Source: Vanessa cardui
Taxonomy: Eukaryota; Arthropoda; Insecta; Lepidoptera; Nymphalidae
NCBI RefSeq assembly: GCF_905220365.1
Contig: NC_061126.1
Span: 6,696,001-6,760,000, forward strand
Reading direction: 5' to 3'
Length of the DNA stretch: 64,000 nt
Shown: piece after piece, positions 13,203-25,620 of the stretch
Layout of the letters: the number at the start of each line of letters is the position of its first letter
Numbering within the stretch: position 1 is the first letter of the stretch
The notes under the pieces: model-generated
Seen by the model: only the letters and a program-made list of their open reading frames with translations
The model's database searches: none
What the model was told of the DNA's origin: nothing
Translations under genes and position numbers: made by a program

Positions 13203-15864
13203 ACCACCGAGCAAAGCAGTTAAATGTTGAATAATGCAAAATGTAAATGTAACCATATACTTTCAACGGACAAGACGATCAATGATAAAAACCTCCCAAC
13301 AGTTTTAAAATAACTAAATCACCGGTTGCGTGTCTTTTCATAATTATGTCTGAAAGCTATACAATTACTATACCTTTCATAAATACCTTTCATTCGGGTT
13401 TCATTAAGAAAATTGTTACCTTTAGTAAAAGTTTTCTTCAATTGTATTATTCGAAAGTCGATCACTAATGTAGTTCATCTAACTTACTATCGTTAGCCTA
13501 TTTTCCCGTTGTTTAATTAAATATATCACTAACAACTAATATAATTTATTATGTTTCCGTATATTAAGCGTTATTCCTGTAGAGCACATAAAATTTACAT
13601 AACTTATTTGCGCTAGAGGTGCGTCGGCTCGTAAATCTCGCGACAAGGGGATTTCTGTTTGTGAAGTTTCTTTTTTATTTCCACTTTATCTGTGTATCGC
13701 AAAAGCCTGTGAATACTCCGGCGCAACTCGGAAACCCGCTTAACTTCAATAAATCAATTTGTACACTTACCCTTACTTATACACTCGGAGCGAACCAAGT
13801 TTCGAACGTGTCGCGACCAACTGAATAAAAATGTATAAAATTATGTTTTTACAGTGAAACATATATTGAAACTTCTTGACATTTATCAAAGCTACTGATA
13901 GTTAATCTTTAAAATTCATTATCTAATTTAAGTAGTTACAGATATACTGAGTTAGTTTGAATAAGATATCATTAATACTCGGCGAACAATATTAGCCTCC
14001 TATCGCTTGATTTTATTATAATTTAAAGGTTCAATTTATTAATAAATAAAATATAAATGTAATTTATACACTGCAGAACTCTGAAATAATGTAACTTTCG
14101 AGTCGTATTATTTAGTATTAAATCAGTCGTTGCGGTGACAACTCCTTACATACAAACGAACAAATGTTACGTCTTCTTATTATAAGTAGGTATATATTCT
14201 AAAATACTTTCCATTACCTAATAACTTACTTTATAAGATTCCCGGACCTACGCATTACTTTTTCTCTTTAAAATGCTTGAAAAACGGTACAATATGATAC
14301 GTGTTTTTACACATAAAATTTAACTTACATTTACTATCAATCTATCGTATCAAAACAAAGTAATTGTATTAATAATAAAACTAAATATATACAAACATTT
14401 TATTGAAATGAAATATGTTTATTCAGCAAACGTCAAATTAAATTAGATCCACGTATTCGTCTTACTGACATGTCCATTTTACATCACAAAGTTAGATGCG
14501 CCTGTCGTTCTATTTTAAACACGATAACGCCAACTTTGCCGTCCTCGAAATGTGAATACCTTGTTGCGAAAATGTGACTAACGGAAACTGCACAAGTTAC
14601 TCGGCTGTCCTTCGCCGACACGCATTCACTGGCTTTTCGCGGCCACTCTCGCAATGCGGGCCCGAACTTTTAAAAAAATATACACTTTAATTTCATAAAT
14701 GCTAGATTTCATTTTATTTAAAAATGATTATGCTGTTGTGTATATGGGGGTAAAATTTGTTTACTTTTTTGACATCTTGTTTTATTTATTTTCTTAACCT
14801 TATTTAAATGGTTAAAAACGATTCAAAATATAAAACTACCTATTATGTATTGTTACTATATCAACATCAACAACTAATAAAACGCCGCGACAGCGTATAA
14901 TTCTATGTTTCAGTTTTTATATTATTTATAATTATAAATTAGCAGCGTTAGTCTAAATAAAATAAAAATGAGTTTTTGTCATATTAACTTACAAATTATG
15001 ACAATTAACAGGGAACTAGAGATAAAAACATCAATTTTACTTATTAATAAAAATATTAAGTTTTACTTTAAGCGGACATGCAACCAAATAATTGGAGTAT
15101 TTTTTAGTAAAATGAATTATTTCTTAAGTGCTATTGATTTAAAGAATAAATCTTAGGCTTTTCACTGACTATATTCAGAAAACTATGTCACCCAATAAAA
15201 AGATTTTAAATTACTTTTATTTACGAATTCGATTTTTTGACGGATAATTTATTTGGGAAAATCTAATTTTACTCCTATTTAAATTAGTTTTTCGTACACA
15301 CTAAAAATTTAATAACTAGAAACACCCCTAGCATGAACATAAAAAAAAATTTAAAGAAGATGATTTTATTTTGTTATGTCGAAAAATAGATATAGCATGT
15401 AATATTTTTCCGAAGTGTGACCGTGGAATGGAAGTTATACAATTTGAAAATGTTATTGTAACTATTATTTATCACTTCGTTTATGCAAGTTTTCGCTGAA
15501 TACAGAAGGTCTGATGATAGTTAAAATACTCTTGAATATATAATTTAACTAAATGGGTAACCGGTTTTATTCAAAATTCCACTGAATTTTGTATAAAATA
15601 AATGTTTTAATCATTAATCCGGAAACCAATCATAACATAAGATACGACACTTATACTAATTTATGTACCATGTATACGTATACCAATTATTCAGAATTCG
15701 TTTTTAACCTTTCGATGTTTGTGATAAAAGATTGTAAACCAGCTCTTGAAGCGTATTTGTTACAAACTTAATTCGAAGTGAGCGAAGCCACGACTTCAGT
15801 TAGTATGTGTAATAATAATTTATATTTATAAATTAAAATAATAAAATATATCAGCATTTCTAAG
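13203..15864. other. AT-rich DNA with two GC-richer islands
   Basis: Islands at about 13610-13820 and 14490-14670 lack a recognisable repeat. The 69-codon frame at 13619-13828 uses a non-ATG start and has no domain. Frames at 14968-15156 and 15589-15771 are AT-driven. Possible regulatory DNA, not testable here. Confidence 0.45.
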
Positions 15865-15945
15865 CACGGACCTCTTCTGAGTATTGGAAAAGAGAGGCCA
15901 TAGTCAACCACTCTGGCCCAATTCTGGTTGAAGGCTAGATATAAC
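15865..15945 (+). mobile_element. Fragment of a lepidopteran SINE
   Basis: CGGACCTCTTCTGAGTATTG, GAGAGGCCATAGTC, AACCACTCTGGCCCAATTCT and GGTTG follow in order. This matches the central part of a common lepidopteran SINE recalled from memory (GGCCATAGTCCACCACGCTG type). The rest is missing. The 124-codon minus frame 15768-16142 overlaps this fragment and is therefore not taken as a gene. Confidence 0.45.
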
Positions 15946-17814
15946 TTCGGAAAGTCAGAATTGTATGTTGTGAAATCGACTTTTACATTGCAGTCCAAGG
16001 GGTACCACACAAGAATATCGCTGTCATCTGATATTAATTGGTTGCTTAAAAAATAATTACCAAAGAAATTGCTGTGACGAATAAAAAATATTCGGAGTTT
16101 TATAAAAAATAACAAGATTATGTCAAATGTTAACATATTCATGTGTACTATGCTTAATTATTTCATTAATTATTGTCATATTATCTCTTAAGGGCTCGCT
16201 CATTGACAAAGTCGTTTTATAATTAGCTAGGACATGAATATACTGGTGATAAAACATAAAACTTGTGTAATTACTTGTCATCGTAAAATGTCTATGTAGA
16301 TCAGATTGTGTTAAAGTTAGTTTCTACTCGGCTAACAACTTTTCTTTGTTTCTTAAATAGTGCAAGCAGCCGTAATGATAAAATTATTCAGATAAACGAG
16401 TACAACTTAAGTTACATAAATACACGTCGTATTTTAATCGCAAGATGTCGTAAACTCTCACGGTGCTACACTATTGTGATGCATATATTCTTTATTTATT
16501 ATTAATATTTATTTTAAAAAAAGATGATTATCAGTCCGACATGTATGTATTAGATTTTAATTATTTTTGAGTATAATCCATTTAGGATTTATTTCGAATA
16601 GAACGAGTGTGCTTAATTAGTAAGTATATGTTTGTATGTATGTTTGTCCACGTATTTCTCGTAAATTAGGAGGCATATTGATGTGATCATTTTTAATCTA
16701 ATTTAGGTACACTTCAACTTAGGGAACAGTTTAAGTTTCATTTAAATTGTTCGTAATCGGTCATTAGTTTAATACTATTATTTTTTTTTTTTAGTTCTAG
16801 TTTACTAGATTTTTCTAATTTTGAAGGTGATTTAATTTGTTTATAATTTAGTTTTTTACATTTACGATCGTGTTCACTGTGGTTTTCGAATAGGTCTTAT
16901 AAAATACTCGTATCTCTATTAAACTTTTGAATTGTTTTATCTTTTATATTTTTAAGGTGATAAATAAACAACACTGAATTTAGCTTAGTCTTGTAACTAT
17001 TTTAAGTATTAAATACATATGTATTTGAACTTATGCCTAACAACACTTTCGCTTTTTTATTTTGAATACCTATATATATATATAGTAGGTGATGGGACAT
17101 TTTTTTTAATATTTACAATAATCTTCACTTTTTTTCTTGAAATAAACACATTCACGTAATACAAAAATTTTTACTAATTTTATTGTCATTTCTGATGATC
17201 TGAGAACCTAAACGAGTTTATTTGTAATCTTTTTCTAACAAATGAAGTTGAATTATTTTCAGTTGGATTTTTTAGCTTTACACATTTTTTTTATATTATA
17301 AGTGTAGATCGAAATATTTATTATACGCACATATTATTCATATACGCACATGAGTAGAAATAAATTAACATTTATTACAGCAATAAATAAGACTTAAAGA
17401 GTCATGTTATCGCTTAAAGCGTATGATTTAAAAATGCTTCTGAATATTTTCAAAATATATATATACTCTTTAGTAAAATAGGCAAGAATTTGTACGATAA
17501 TTTTGCTTTATTTTTTTAAAAGATATATTTTCAATTAAAATTATTTATGACATATTTTTTAAGAAACATGTGCTACGTCTTGTCTACGTCGTTTATTATT
17601 TTCTGTCAAAGAAATAATGTAATTAGAAATACTTCAATTTGTTAGATGAATATAATTTGAATCATGTATTAATCGTATTAATACAAGAATAAAAATGTCA
17701 TAAAACGGAGTACAGGCACAAGAATAAGAAGGTTCCGAATGAACTTTCGTTAAAATTAATGAAGATTACAAAATTCACGGCCATTGAGTTTCCCGTTTCA
17801 ACGAACCTTTGACT
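15946..17814. other. AT-rich DNA, no gene seen
   Basis: No gene or repeat family recognised with confidence. A stretch near 16620-16720 (TATGTATGTTTGTCCACGTA and following) vaguely resembles Helitron interior sequence. Confidence 0.5.
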
Positions 17815-18190
17815 CTAACTTGTTAGACTAAATTGAGAGAAATAATAGCGCTCATTTGTTTGGTTTAAATTCGCTCCTTCAATTAATTGATACACTTTGT
17901 TATTGGACTTGTGGTACTCACTTTCTTCCTTTGTGATCGGTGTAGATGATGTGGTTCCTGGCTGCGGGTGTCTGTCGATTACGGCCCAAGGAGTTCGTTT
18001 CCATTGCGGAGGTTTATTATTGTTTGGGAGTAATCTAAGCTGCCACTATATCCATGCGGTAAGGTGATCTTAGTTAGTTCTTGAGCCACGAAGTTGGAAG
18101 TGTCTGATGTTCGATGAGGAACTGTGCCCACAGAATTATGCGTCCGCCGTCGCTCAGACACGCTTAACAAGTTCGGATGGCCAGCTTGTT
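17815..18190 (-). pseudogene. Coding-like relic in two overlapping minus-strand frames, unidentified
   Basis: Two minus-strand frames overlap. One (18170 to 17979) reads through ...NFVAQELTKITLPHGYSGS... and LRNGNELLGP before a stop. A second is open for 76 codons between stops (18045 to 17818) and includes PPQWKRTPWAVIDRHPQ and TSSTPITKEE. Residue make-up is protein-like in the GC-rich part (17940-18190), unlike the lysine/isoleucine/phenylalanine-rich chance ORFs elsewhere. The second frame has no Met, and there is an in-frame TAG just upstream (18046-18048). A frameshifted transposon or gene fragment would fit, but I cannot name the family. Confidence 0.3.
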
Positions 18191-20552
18191 AGAGCTCACT
18201 GTTCTCCAGACATTGTACACACAGTTTCGACTTCTTAGCTGCAAAAGTTTCACTCGCTGTTGATTCTGTTCGTTAGGATTATTCTGTTTGTTAGTTATTA
18301 TATTGACGTTCAAAATTATTTTCGTCTTTACGAGATTTATTTCACTATCATAATTTATTTATATGGAATAAAAACATATTTATTTACGAATTATTTTACT
18401 TGTCAAAGTATTTATACAAATTAAGATTTGTCTTTAACAAATAATTGCAACAGTTAACAAGTGCAAACACGGACGAAATTTCGTTACAATTGATTTAGTG
18501 ACTTAGATGAATAATTTAGATTTTTATTAATAGCGGGGAATATGAGTGCAAAATATATTTCGTTATGTAATCATTTTGTTCATATTATCGGTTTGACATG
18601 AAACTTGCCTGTATATAAAAATTCAATAATCATTAAATGTACATATATAACGCTGTACATAAGACTTATTTACCTTCCAAATAGTAGGCGGGGCGAAGGA
18701 TTGAGGCGGGCTTATTTGTAATCGACAAGGAGGTGGAGTAGAGGTTGTTGTTTATCAATTGTCATATTACTTAAGCTTTCGACTTTAACAACAAAATAAA
18801 AGCTCGAAATTTGTAAGCGTATTTTATAAGTTTTATAATTATAAATTAAATTTTAAACCTTTCGACGTTCAAATTTATTAAAGAATAAAACCAAAATGGA
18901 AAAGGTTCATTTGAATATATTATAGACGTTAAAACATTTACTTATCATATAAATTATATTTCTCAAGACAATATACAAATGGGCTTTAATTAACTAAGGG
19001 AATGTCGAGGAAACGGCAAATATGCGGAGATCGCCGTTCACGAGCCGCCGCCACCCGCCACCCGCCGTACTAACTACGATTTACATTCACTCTCAATTAT
19101 TTATTATAAGATACAGTAAAACAATTCCCTTTTAATTTAGCGAGAAAATTAATTAACTTATGAATAAATCTTAACTGCAAACGTGACTTACATTTTCAGC
19201 CGATTGCTGGTGAAATAAAGAAAACATTTCGCGTTATATTAAGGATAAGGCCATTTTATTGCCCCATTTATTATTTCAAAACGAATATACTTATGAACAC
19301 TTCAATTTAATTTATTTCGCAAGTTTTTGACGTCCCGCTTATATTTATTTTTCAACGAGTAACTATTTACCTTAATATGTCTTCATTTTATGTTCATTTT
19401 AGTAAACAAAATAACATTTAAATGACCATAATTTAAAAATATTAAACACTTCCTTCAGTAATAAATAACAGAAGAAAAATTTATCTGCGATCAAACGCTA
19501 CGAAATAAGTTACGGGCGCACTACGTCGCGGATGATATAACTTATCCGCACTCCGTCGAGGCTCGCAGCCGACTGAACTCTGTGCTCCTTATTCGACAAT
19601 TATCCTGGCATTGCCATACCTCCAACCGAAAACATGCCTTAATGCCATTAGAATTAAGTCTCATTTACATTAAACATAACATTAAAGAGAGATAAATAAG
19701 TATGACAATAAGTAGCGAATACGTACAGTAGGTTACGAAAATTTAATTCTTCCTACACGAGCATAATGACGCCTTTAGAACTGAAGGATCATGTCGAGTT
19801 TCAAACTTTGGTTAGATAATGAATTACCACTCTGTAACACTCTGTGGTTCAGAGCAGAAGGTTCAATTTTCAGGTAATGTTTGTTAAGGGAGGCGGTCGT
19901 AAGGCTTAAGGGGTGGTGCGTACATCGCGCGCATGCGTCTTTTCTCGATCTTCTTAAACTTTCTAATCGTATAATGTAAAACTTAGTGACTTTGCTAACT
20001 TATAGGATTTAAAAGACGTAGTTTATAAATTTTATATTTAAACGTTTAAGGTTTGAAAACGAATTAAAGCAGTATGAAACTTTCAATAAATGATATTCCT
20101 CATTTATACTGCGCATACGACGCATTTAAACATCTCTTCCAAGATGTAACATAAAATAAAACTCTCGAATCTTGTAAATCTTTACAATTGAATAGAAACT
20201 AACAGTTTCAATTAATGTTTAAAGTGTAGCCAGACTTTTGCAAAAAAGGAAGATAAACATCGTTTAAGTTATTTATTAAATTTACGTTTATATTTTAACA
20301 AGACATATAACATAAAATATATTCCGGATTCACCAATTAAAAACAACCAATGTAGTTTTATTGCTAAAACAGTTTTTATATCTTTTTTTTTCACAGTTTG
20401 ATGCATTGAAAATGTTGCATATCAAATCAAACAACATGGCATTGTATAAAAGTATAGCATTGTTTTGCGTGTTAGTTTAAGTTATGTAAATTTAAAAACA
20501 AATTCTATTTGATAAAAACTATTTAAACTATTATTTTGAATTTTATATAATA
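18191..20552. other. AT-rich DNA with GC-rich islands
   Basis: GC-richer islands lie at about 18680-18750, 18985-19090 (including CGAGCCGCCGCCACCCGCCA), 19490-19620 and 19860-19960 (including TACATCGCGCGCATGCG). No ORF or exon is supported. They may be regulatory elements. The rest is AT-rich. Confidence 0.45.
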
Positions 20553-20838
20553 CTAGCTGTGCCCGCGACCTTGTACGCGCTGAATTTAACAAAAAAATAA
20601 TAATATTGTCGCCTAAGCCCGGGACTTTCAATAACTGATATTATAAGGAATAACCCTAAACCCGTCAAAATTGGCCCAGCTTTTCCAGAGATTAGCTGGA
20701 ACAAACAGACAGACAGACAGACAAAAATTGTAAAAAATGTTTTTTTGTCATATGTACTGTGTATATACATATGCATTGAGTAAAAACGGGCTATTTTAAT
20801 ATTACAAACATACAATCTCATTTTATTATATGTATAGA
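20553..20838 (-). mobile_element. Non-autonomous Helitron, family H1 (minus strand)
   Basis: On the minus strand it begins TCTATACATATAATAAAATG at 20838 and ends GCGGGCACAGCTAG at 20553. It is flanked by A and T, as Helitrons require. It is a compact 286-bp sister of 1412-1884. A 100-codon minus ORF (20543-20845) spans the whole element and shares FFTIFVCLS and LISG with the ORF in the other copy, purely because the DNA is repetitive. Confidence 0.8.
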
Positions 20839-22028
20839 TAGCCAAGCAAAAGGCTTTAAAAATGCTTCAAATTTTAAATTTCTAGTAACTCCAATATTTT
20901 AATCAAACAAATAATTTATAAGAAAATTTAATGATAATATGAAATTTATTTTATAAAAAAATAGCTCATTTTTCATTTAATTAAACGCTAAAATGACCCG
21001 TAACATTAAAACTATTTTTGTCATTATTGTATAATCGTTATGGAACAGATAATACATATATATCAATTAATTATGCGTTATTATATTTGTGATCGGCGTC
21101 CCCGTAGGAGCGGTGCAGCGAGGGCTGGCTGCCACGCTGTAACTTTCAATATGAGCTTTGTTACCGCTTTGTTCCGCCATTTCTTGTGTCACTGCATTGA
21201 ATCTATCGGCGTTCTCCTTTGTGCACGGAATATTGCTCGTCTTTTGTCGAAATGAACGTTACCTTCCGCGAGTTGTTTCAGCGAAGAATTTCGCGATTGC
21301 AAAGTAATATTTTCCCCTTAAGAATTTCGATGTGTTTCTTTCATGTCTGAGATGACTTTAGGATTATATTGTATTTTGAAACGTTGTTCTGCCTACGGTT
21401 TCCAATATCACTTCTTCGAAACTTTTCGATAACCGAAACTCACTTTCAATTTTTTTTTTCACTGTATTTTTATGACTGTTATTATTTTATTTAGAATAAG
21501 ATTATAATTTTTCTTCTGAGCTATTTTAACTAATTGTAACAAAATTATTGTTGTTGAAAAATGTTTTTAAAAAGAAATAATTAAAGTAAAGGATAATTCT
21601 CAAGACTAATTTTTACGTTAACAATACAGTTTTCTTAGAATTCTTACACATATGATAACATTAGTTTCCATTTATTTAATGGAGGTGTAATGAGGCGAGT
21701 CTGTAAATCCTTTGTCGCGATAATTGCATTGGGCTACTGCTCAAGTCTAATAGTCTTCTGACCACCAATTAGGTTTGGATTAGCGGCGGTGTTATCCCCC
21801 GCCGTACAATATAATTCTTGAAATTGCTTGTTATTTGTTGAACGCTCAAACTCCCCGTTTAAATAATAATCATCAGATTATCCTTTTTGATGGAATGTTA
21901 GTCAAATATGGATTATTGTGATCACATATTTTCACTTTCAATACACTTATATATACATAAACAATATATATAAGATATAAGTTTACTATACTATACTATA
22001 TAGTAACTAAAATTTATAATATATAATG
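20839..22028. other. AT-rich DNA with two GC-richer islands
   Basis: Islands at 21090-21290 and 21690-21810. The second contains GCGATAATTGC, TTTGGATTAGCGG and a CGGCGG...CCGCCG inverted repeat. TAATTG- and GGATTA-type cores are homeodomain-like, but such short motifs are common in AT-rich DNA. The 71-codon frame at 21040-21255 has no recognisable domain. Confidence 0.45.
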
Positions 22029-22070
22029 CTTAGATCTGATAACATGTATCTACATGTTATCAGATCTAAG
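22029..22070. repeat. Perfect 20-bp palindrome arms, 2-bp spacer
   Basis: The arms at 22029-22048 and 22051-22070 are exact reverse complements around TC. Each includes AGATCTGATAACATG. Symmetry stops abruptly at both ends. The loop is too short for a typical miRNA precursor. The surrounding 60 bp is also AT-palindromic. It could be the joined ends of a MITE or a fold-back repeat. Confidence 0.95.
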
Positions 22071-22696
22071 ATGATAAATTATTTAATATTATAAAATCAC
22101 TTAAATAAAACACGTTCAGTTAATTAATTTATAATCAAACTTCAACGAAAGGAAACCCTAACAACATAATGTTCGCTTAAGATAGATAATTATGAATTCC
22201 CACAACACACGCGCGTAACAACTTGATAAAAGCGGGTCGTATGCGGCGCGCGTTACTTCGTTACATTACAATAGGGACGCACGAGACACACTACTCAAAG
22301 TTTAGGCAACAATAAATAAATTGCCTTGTTCTTGAAGGTAATATAAAAAGGTACAATGTATTCTTTGTACCAAATACTAAGTTCAACTTAACTCAAAAAA
22401 ATATCTACAATTTTTATAAGGAAGACGAATTATTCCACCGTAATATAATATGAGATTCTTATAAGACAAAATAAAGATTACTCAAGAGTTAGAAGTTTTT
22501 TTAAAAGAAAATATTGCCTCTTACTCATTGAAAGGCTTGTTAAGAAACTAATATATTTAATAGTATAATCATATTATAACTTATTAAAATCAAATAGCAG
22601 CTAAATAACAAAAGATTTAAAATGATATCAAATAAATATTAAATAGAAATAAAAAATATGGCACATACACAGAATATGAATATCTTTGTAATTTAC
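22071..22696. other. AT-rich DNA with one GC island
   Basis: A GC-rich island at about 22190-22290 carries ACACGCGCGTAAC and GCGGCGCGCGTTACTTCG. No ORF. The remainder is AT-rich and unassigned. Confidence 0.5.
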
Positions 22697-22702
22697 ACTC
22701 AC

Positions 22703-22859
22703 CGAGCACCACGGCCATGAGTCAGTACTGCATCGTGCTGGACAGACTGCTAATTAACACCGGATTACCGAACAGAACCGTGTCCGGCTATTTGCTGTTT
22801 ACAACTGAATCCGAAGACAAAGCAAATAGCTTACCCACTGCCGACAAACCTTTCATTAT
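22703..22859 (-). other. Candidate minus-strand exon with a possible start codon near its donor
   Basis: On the minus strand a GC-richer 157-nt block follows TTTCTTGCTCTATTCGCAG (acceptor-like) and ends exactly at G|GTGAGT (donor, 22702-22697). All three frames contain stops, so it cannot be an internal coding exon. An ATG at 22718 opens ATGGCCGTGGTGCTCG into the donor, so it could be a 5'-UTR exon carrying the start. A short upstream ATG ends at a TGA just before. It also contains TTAATTAGC and GTAATCCGG, so regulatory DNA is the alternative. Confidence 0.25.
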
Positions 22860-22971
22860 CTGCGAATAGAGCAAGAAACTACATTGTTTTAACCAAACTT
22901 TTGTATAATGGTAATTATAATTTGCAGAAATACCTACACGATAGTTTACTTGGATATCTATACTGATAAAT

Positions 22972-23221
22972 AAAATAATAAATAAATATGAGACAACATC
23001 ACATACATTACTCTGATCCCAATGTAAGTAGCTGAAGCACTTGTGTTATGGAAATCAGAAGTAACGACGGTACCACAAACACCCAGACCCAAGACAACAT
23101 AGAAAACTAATGGTAAACTATATCGACTCGGCCGGGAATCGAACCCAGGACCTCAGAGTGGCGTACCCATGAAAACCGGTGTACACACCACTCGACCATG
23201 GAGGTCGTCAAAATAATAAAT
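22972..23221 (-). mobile_element. tRNA-derived SINE (family S1)
   Basis: On the minus strand the 5' end reads GACCTCCATGGTCGAGTGG, with TGGTCGAGTGG as an A-box-like promoter. The B box is GGTTCGATTCC within CTGGGTTCGATTCCCGGCCG, at tRNA-like spacing. A unique body follows, then a tail of short A/T repeats near 22980. AAAATAATAAAT occurs on both sides (22972-22983 and 23210-23221) and may be a target-site duplication, although it is low complexity. RNA polymerase III would transcribe such an element; mobility depends on a partner LINE. Confidence 0.8.
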
Positions 23222-24300
23222 GTGAACGTATCTCCCTGTGTTACCTAAACTGATTGGCACTACCTAATGATAATTTATGGCCGTTGTACCTCTAATTACA
23301 CCGAATGACTTAGCCTTCAAACCAAAGCATAAAGTTAAATGTATGATAACTAGGTAATACTTACCCATACGGAATTTTCACGAAGCAAATATTTTAAATA
23401 TAAGTATATAATTGTCTATTACTTAGACACTGGAGAAATATATGCAATATAATTAAACATTGTCTTTAGTAGTTAATAAGTGAATAAAAAAAAAACAAAA
23501 GAAGATCACAGAACATTCGATTTTACACATTACTTTTCTTTTTGAATATTGTAAAAAAGGTTTTATAGATGATGAAATAATGTTAATTTAAATTAAATTA
23601 ATTTAGATGTTTATATAATATAGATATCATTAAAATAAAAATCACAGGCGCGAACAATTATTGTCTTATGTATAAAAATTTGAACGACGGAATGCAGTTT
23701 CATTTAAAAATTACCGATTACCTATTTTAAATAATTTCATTCGACAAGTTTTCATAGAACTTTATAAAAAAAATAACGACTTATTTACCTTTTTTAAAAA
23801 CATTATCATTCAATAAAAAAGCGTTGACTGAAAATTGAGAGACTTTCGACGTCATTTTAAAATCAAAATATTATGTCAAAACAAATCTGACGTAATCGCC
23901 ATCATCATCGAATGTCATTTCCAAATAACACATATACTTTTTGCCCTATTGGCACAATAATAATAAAAGCCAAAATGAAAAATATATATCTATTTCTTTC
24001 AAAACGTTTACTGTTGTTTTTTGGTTAATACAGTAATTATTAAGAGCACAGAATAATTCACCTATGTCAGGATTATTTAGATATTTTCGAGATATGGATG
24101 TTAAAAAAAATTATATTTACATTTATTACTGTGGAATTTAGGCCTAAAATACAATATTTTTAATATTTGATGTGAAATAACTAAGTGAATCAGTATTATC
24201 AGATTCAATGAACGTAGAATGACTAAATTCATAAATTTTAGAATTATTAATTATTTCACATATAACGTTACCTCGTATGGGGTAAAAAAATTAAATATTA
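23222..24300. other. AT-rich spacer
   Basis: Nothing recognised. Many A/T runs, no credible ORF. Confidence 0.6.
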
Positions 24301-25292
24301 ATAAAAACCGGTGTGACGGCGACGATGCAGGAGGTTAAATTTCGGCAAAGTGCAGTTCGGATGGCATACCTCCAATCGTGCTACGGACATGTGCTCCCGA
24401 GTTGGTACCGGTCTTAACGCGTCTTTTCCGGCATTAGGCGTTAGGCGTCGGCCCGAACTCCTGGAAGACTGCTTTTGGTGCATCCGATCCCTAAAAAAGG
24501 CAACCGCTCAGATCCGTCCAATTATAGGCCTATAGCCATCACCTCCTTGCTCTCCAAGATAATGGAGTCCCTTATTAACTGCCAGCACCTGCGGTATCTA
24601 GAGTAGAACCAGCTGATTAGCGACCGCCAGTACGGTTTTCGTCGAGGTCGGTCGGCCGGTAATCTTAACTTTACCGTTGACACCTTATACACCGGCTGCG
24701 CTAATATTTCAAAGAGAACCGGAACAAACTTGTGTCTGAAATCGAGTCTTCGTTAAACGAAGTCTCGAACTGGGGCCGGCTAAATTTAGTCCATTTCAAC
24801 CCCAAAAAGTAAGTTTGCGCATTAACCGCTAAAAAACACCATTTGTCGTATCTCCACGATTTGAGAACATCCCGATAGCCGCTACAGGTAGTATCGGAAT
24901 ACTTGGCTAGATGTAGGATCACTCTGCATCTTCTACCGAATTTTTCACGGGGAATGTTCCGAGGAATTGTTCGGACCAATCCCGGCTGCTGAATTTCACC
25001 TTCGGACATCTCGCCAAAATTTTAAGTTTCACCCGCACCTTGATGTCCGAAATTCCACAACAGCGCGATTTCTTAGACATTTTCTGCCTCGCACAACCAC
25101 TTTGTGGAACCAGCTTTCGCTTTTTCCGAACCGATATGACACGGACACCTTCAAGAAAAGAGCGAACTCCTTTCTTAAAGGCCGGCAACGCACTTGCAAG
25201 CCCCCTGGTGTTGCAGATGTCCATGGGCGGTGGTAGTCACTTTCCATCAGGTGAGCCTCCTGCTCGTTTGCCACCGATGTCATAAAAAAAAA
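24301..25292 (+). mobile_element. Dead non-LTR retrotransposon (LINE), reverse-transcriptase region and C-terminus
   Basis: Relic of a LINE encoding an endonuclease/reverse transcriptase that copies its RNA into the genome. Around 24470-24690 one frame reads HPIPKKGNRSDPSNYRPIAI, an early RT motif, and later QYGFRRGRSAG, with an in-frame stop (LE*NQL). The region with the catalytic Y/F-A-D-D box is deleted: sequence jumps to DTLYTGCANIS. Frameshifts follow, then EIESSLNEVSNWG (about 24733). The last 105 codons (24919-25233, stop 25234-25236) remain open, with FYRIFHGECSEELF, HLRTSR and FPNRYDTDTFKKRA. The 3' end carries GGCGGTGGTAGTCACTTTCC, CATCAGGTGAGCC and a 9-A tail. It looks like a Jockey/CR1-group lepidopteran element; the clade is uncertain. 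The 5' part is missing. Other frames here (for example 24298-24483 and 25029-25283 minus) are shadows. Confidence 0.9.
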
Positions 25293-25620
25293 TTCAAATA
25301 TTATCCACAGTAGACCTATTATTATCTTTTCCTCTCTTCCGCCTAGCTTAAATATAATTTAGTACTTTTTTTATTTAAATAATATAATATTCATACGCAA
25401 CGGTTTGTAAACAAAATCTAATACTACTAGTTAGAAACTTTAACTAGAATTAATATCAGTATCTAGTTGGAGTGGTTTCTCCGTTTATTAAATACAAATG
25501 TACGATAATATGCGTTTTCATTATTGTTCCTTTGAATGAAACATTGTATTTTTAAAATAAATAGATACTTAAGGGAGATACATTTTGAAAATCAATATTT
25601 ATAGGTTTATTTGGTTTTGT
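25293..25620. other. AT-rich spacer
   Basis: Nothing recognised. Confidence 0.6.

Noticed and set aside
15768..16142. 124-codon minus ORF
   Set aside because: Overlaps a SINE fragment at 15865-15945, with AT-driven residues at both ends. A short stretch (VWYPLDCNVKVDF) looks protein-like, but no family is recognised.
23130..23208. tRNA gene suggested by A and B boxes (minus)
   Set aside because: The 3' side continues into a SINE body with an A/T-rich tail, and no CCA-side acceptor stem pairs with the 5' end.
24298..25285. Several overlapping ORFs on both strands
   Set aside because: All but the plus-strand LINE C-terminus are shadow frames of the dead LINE.
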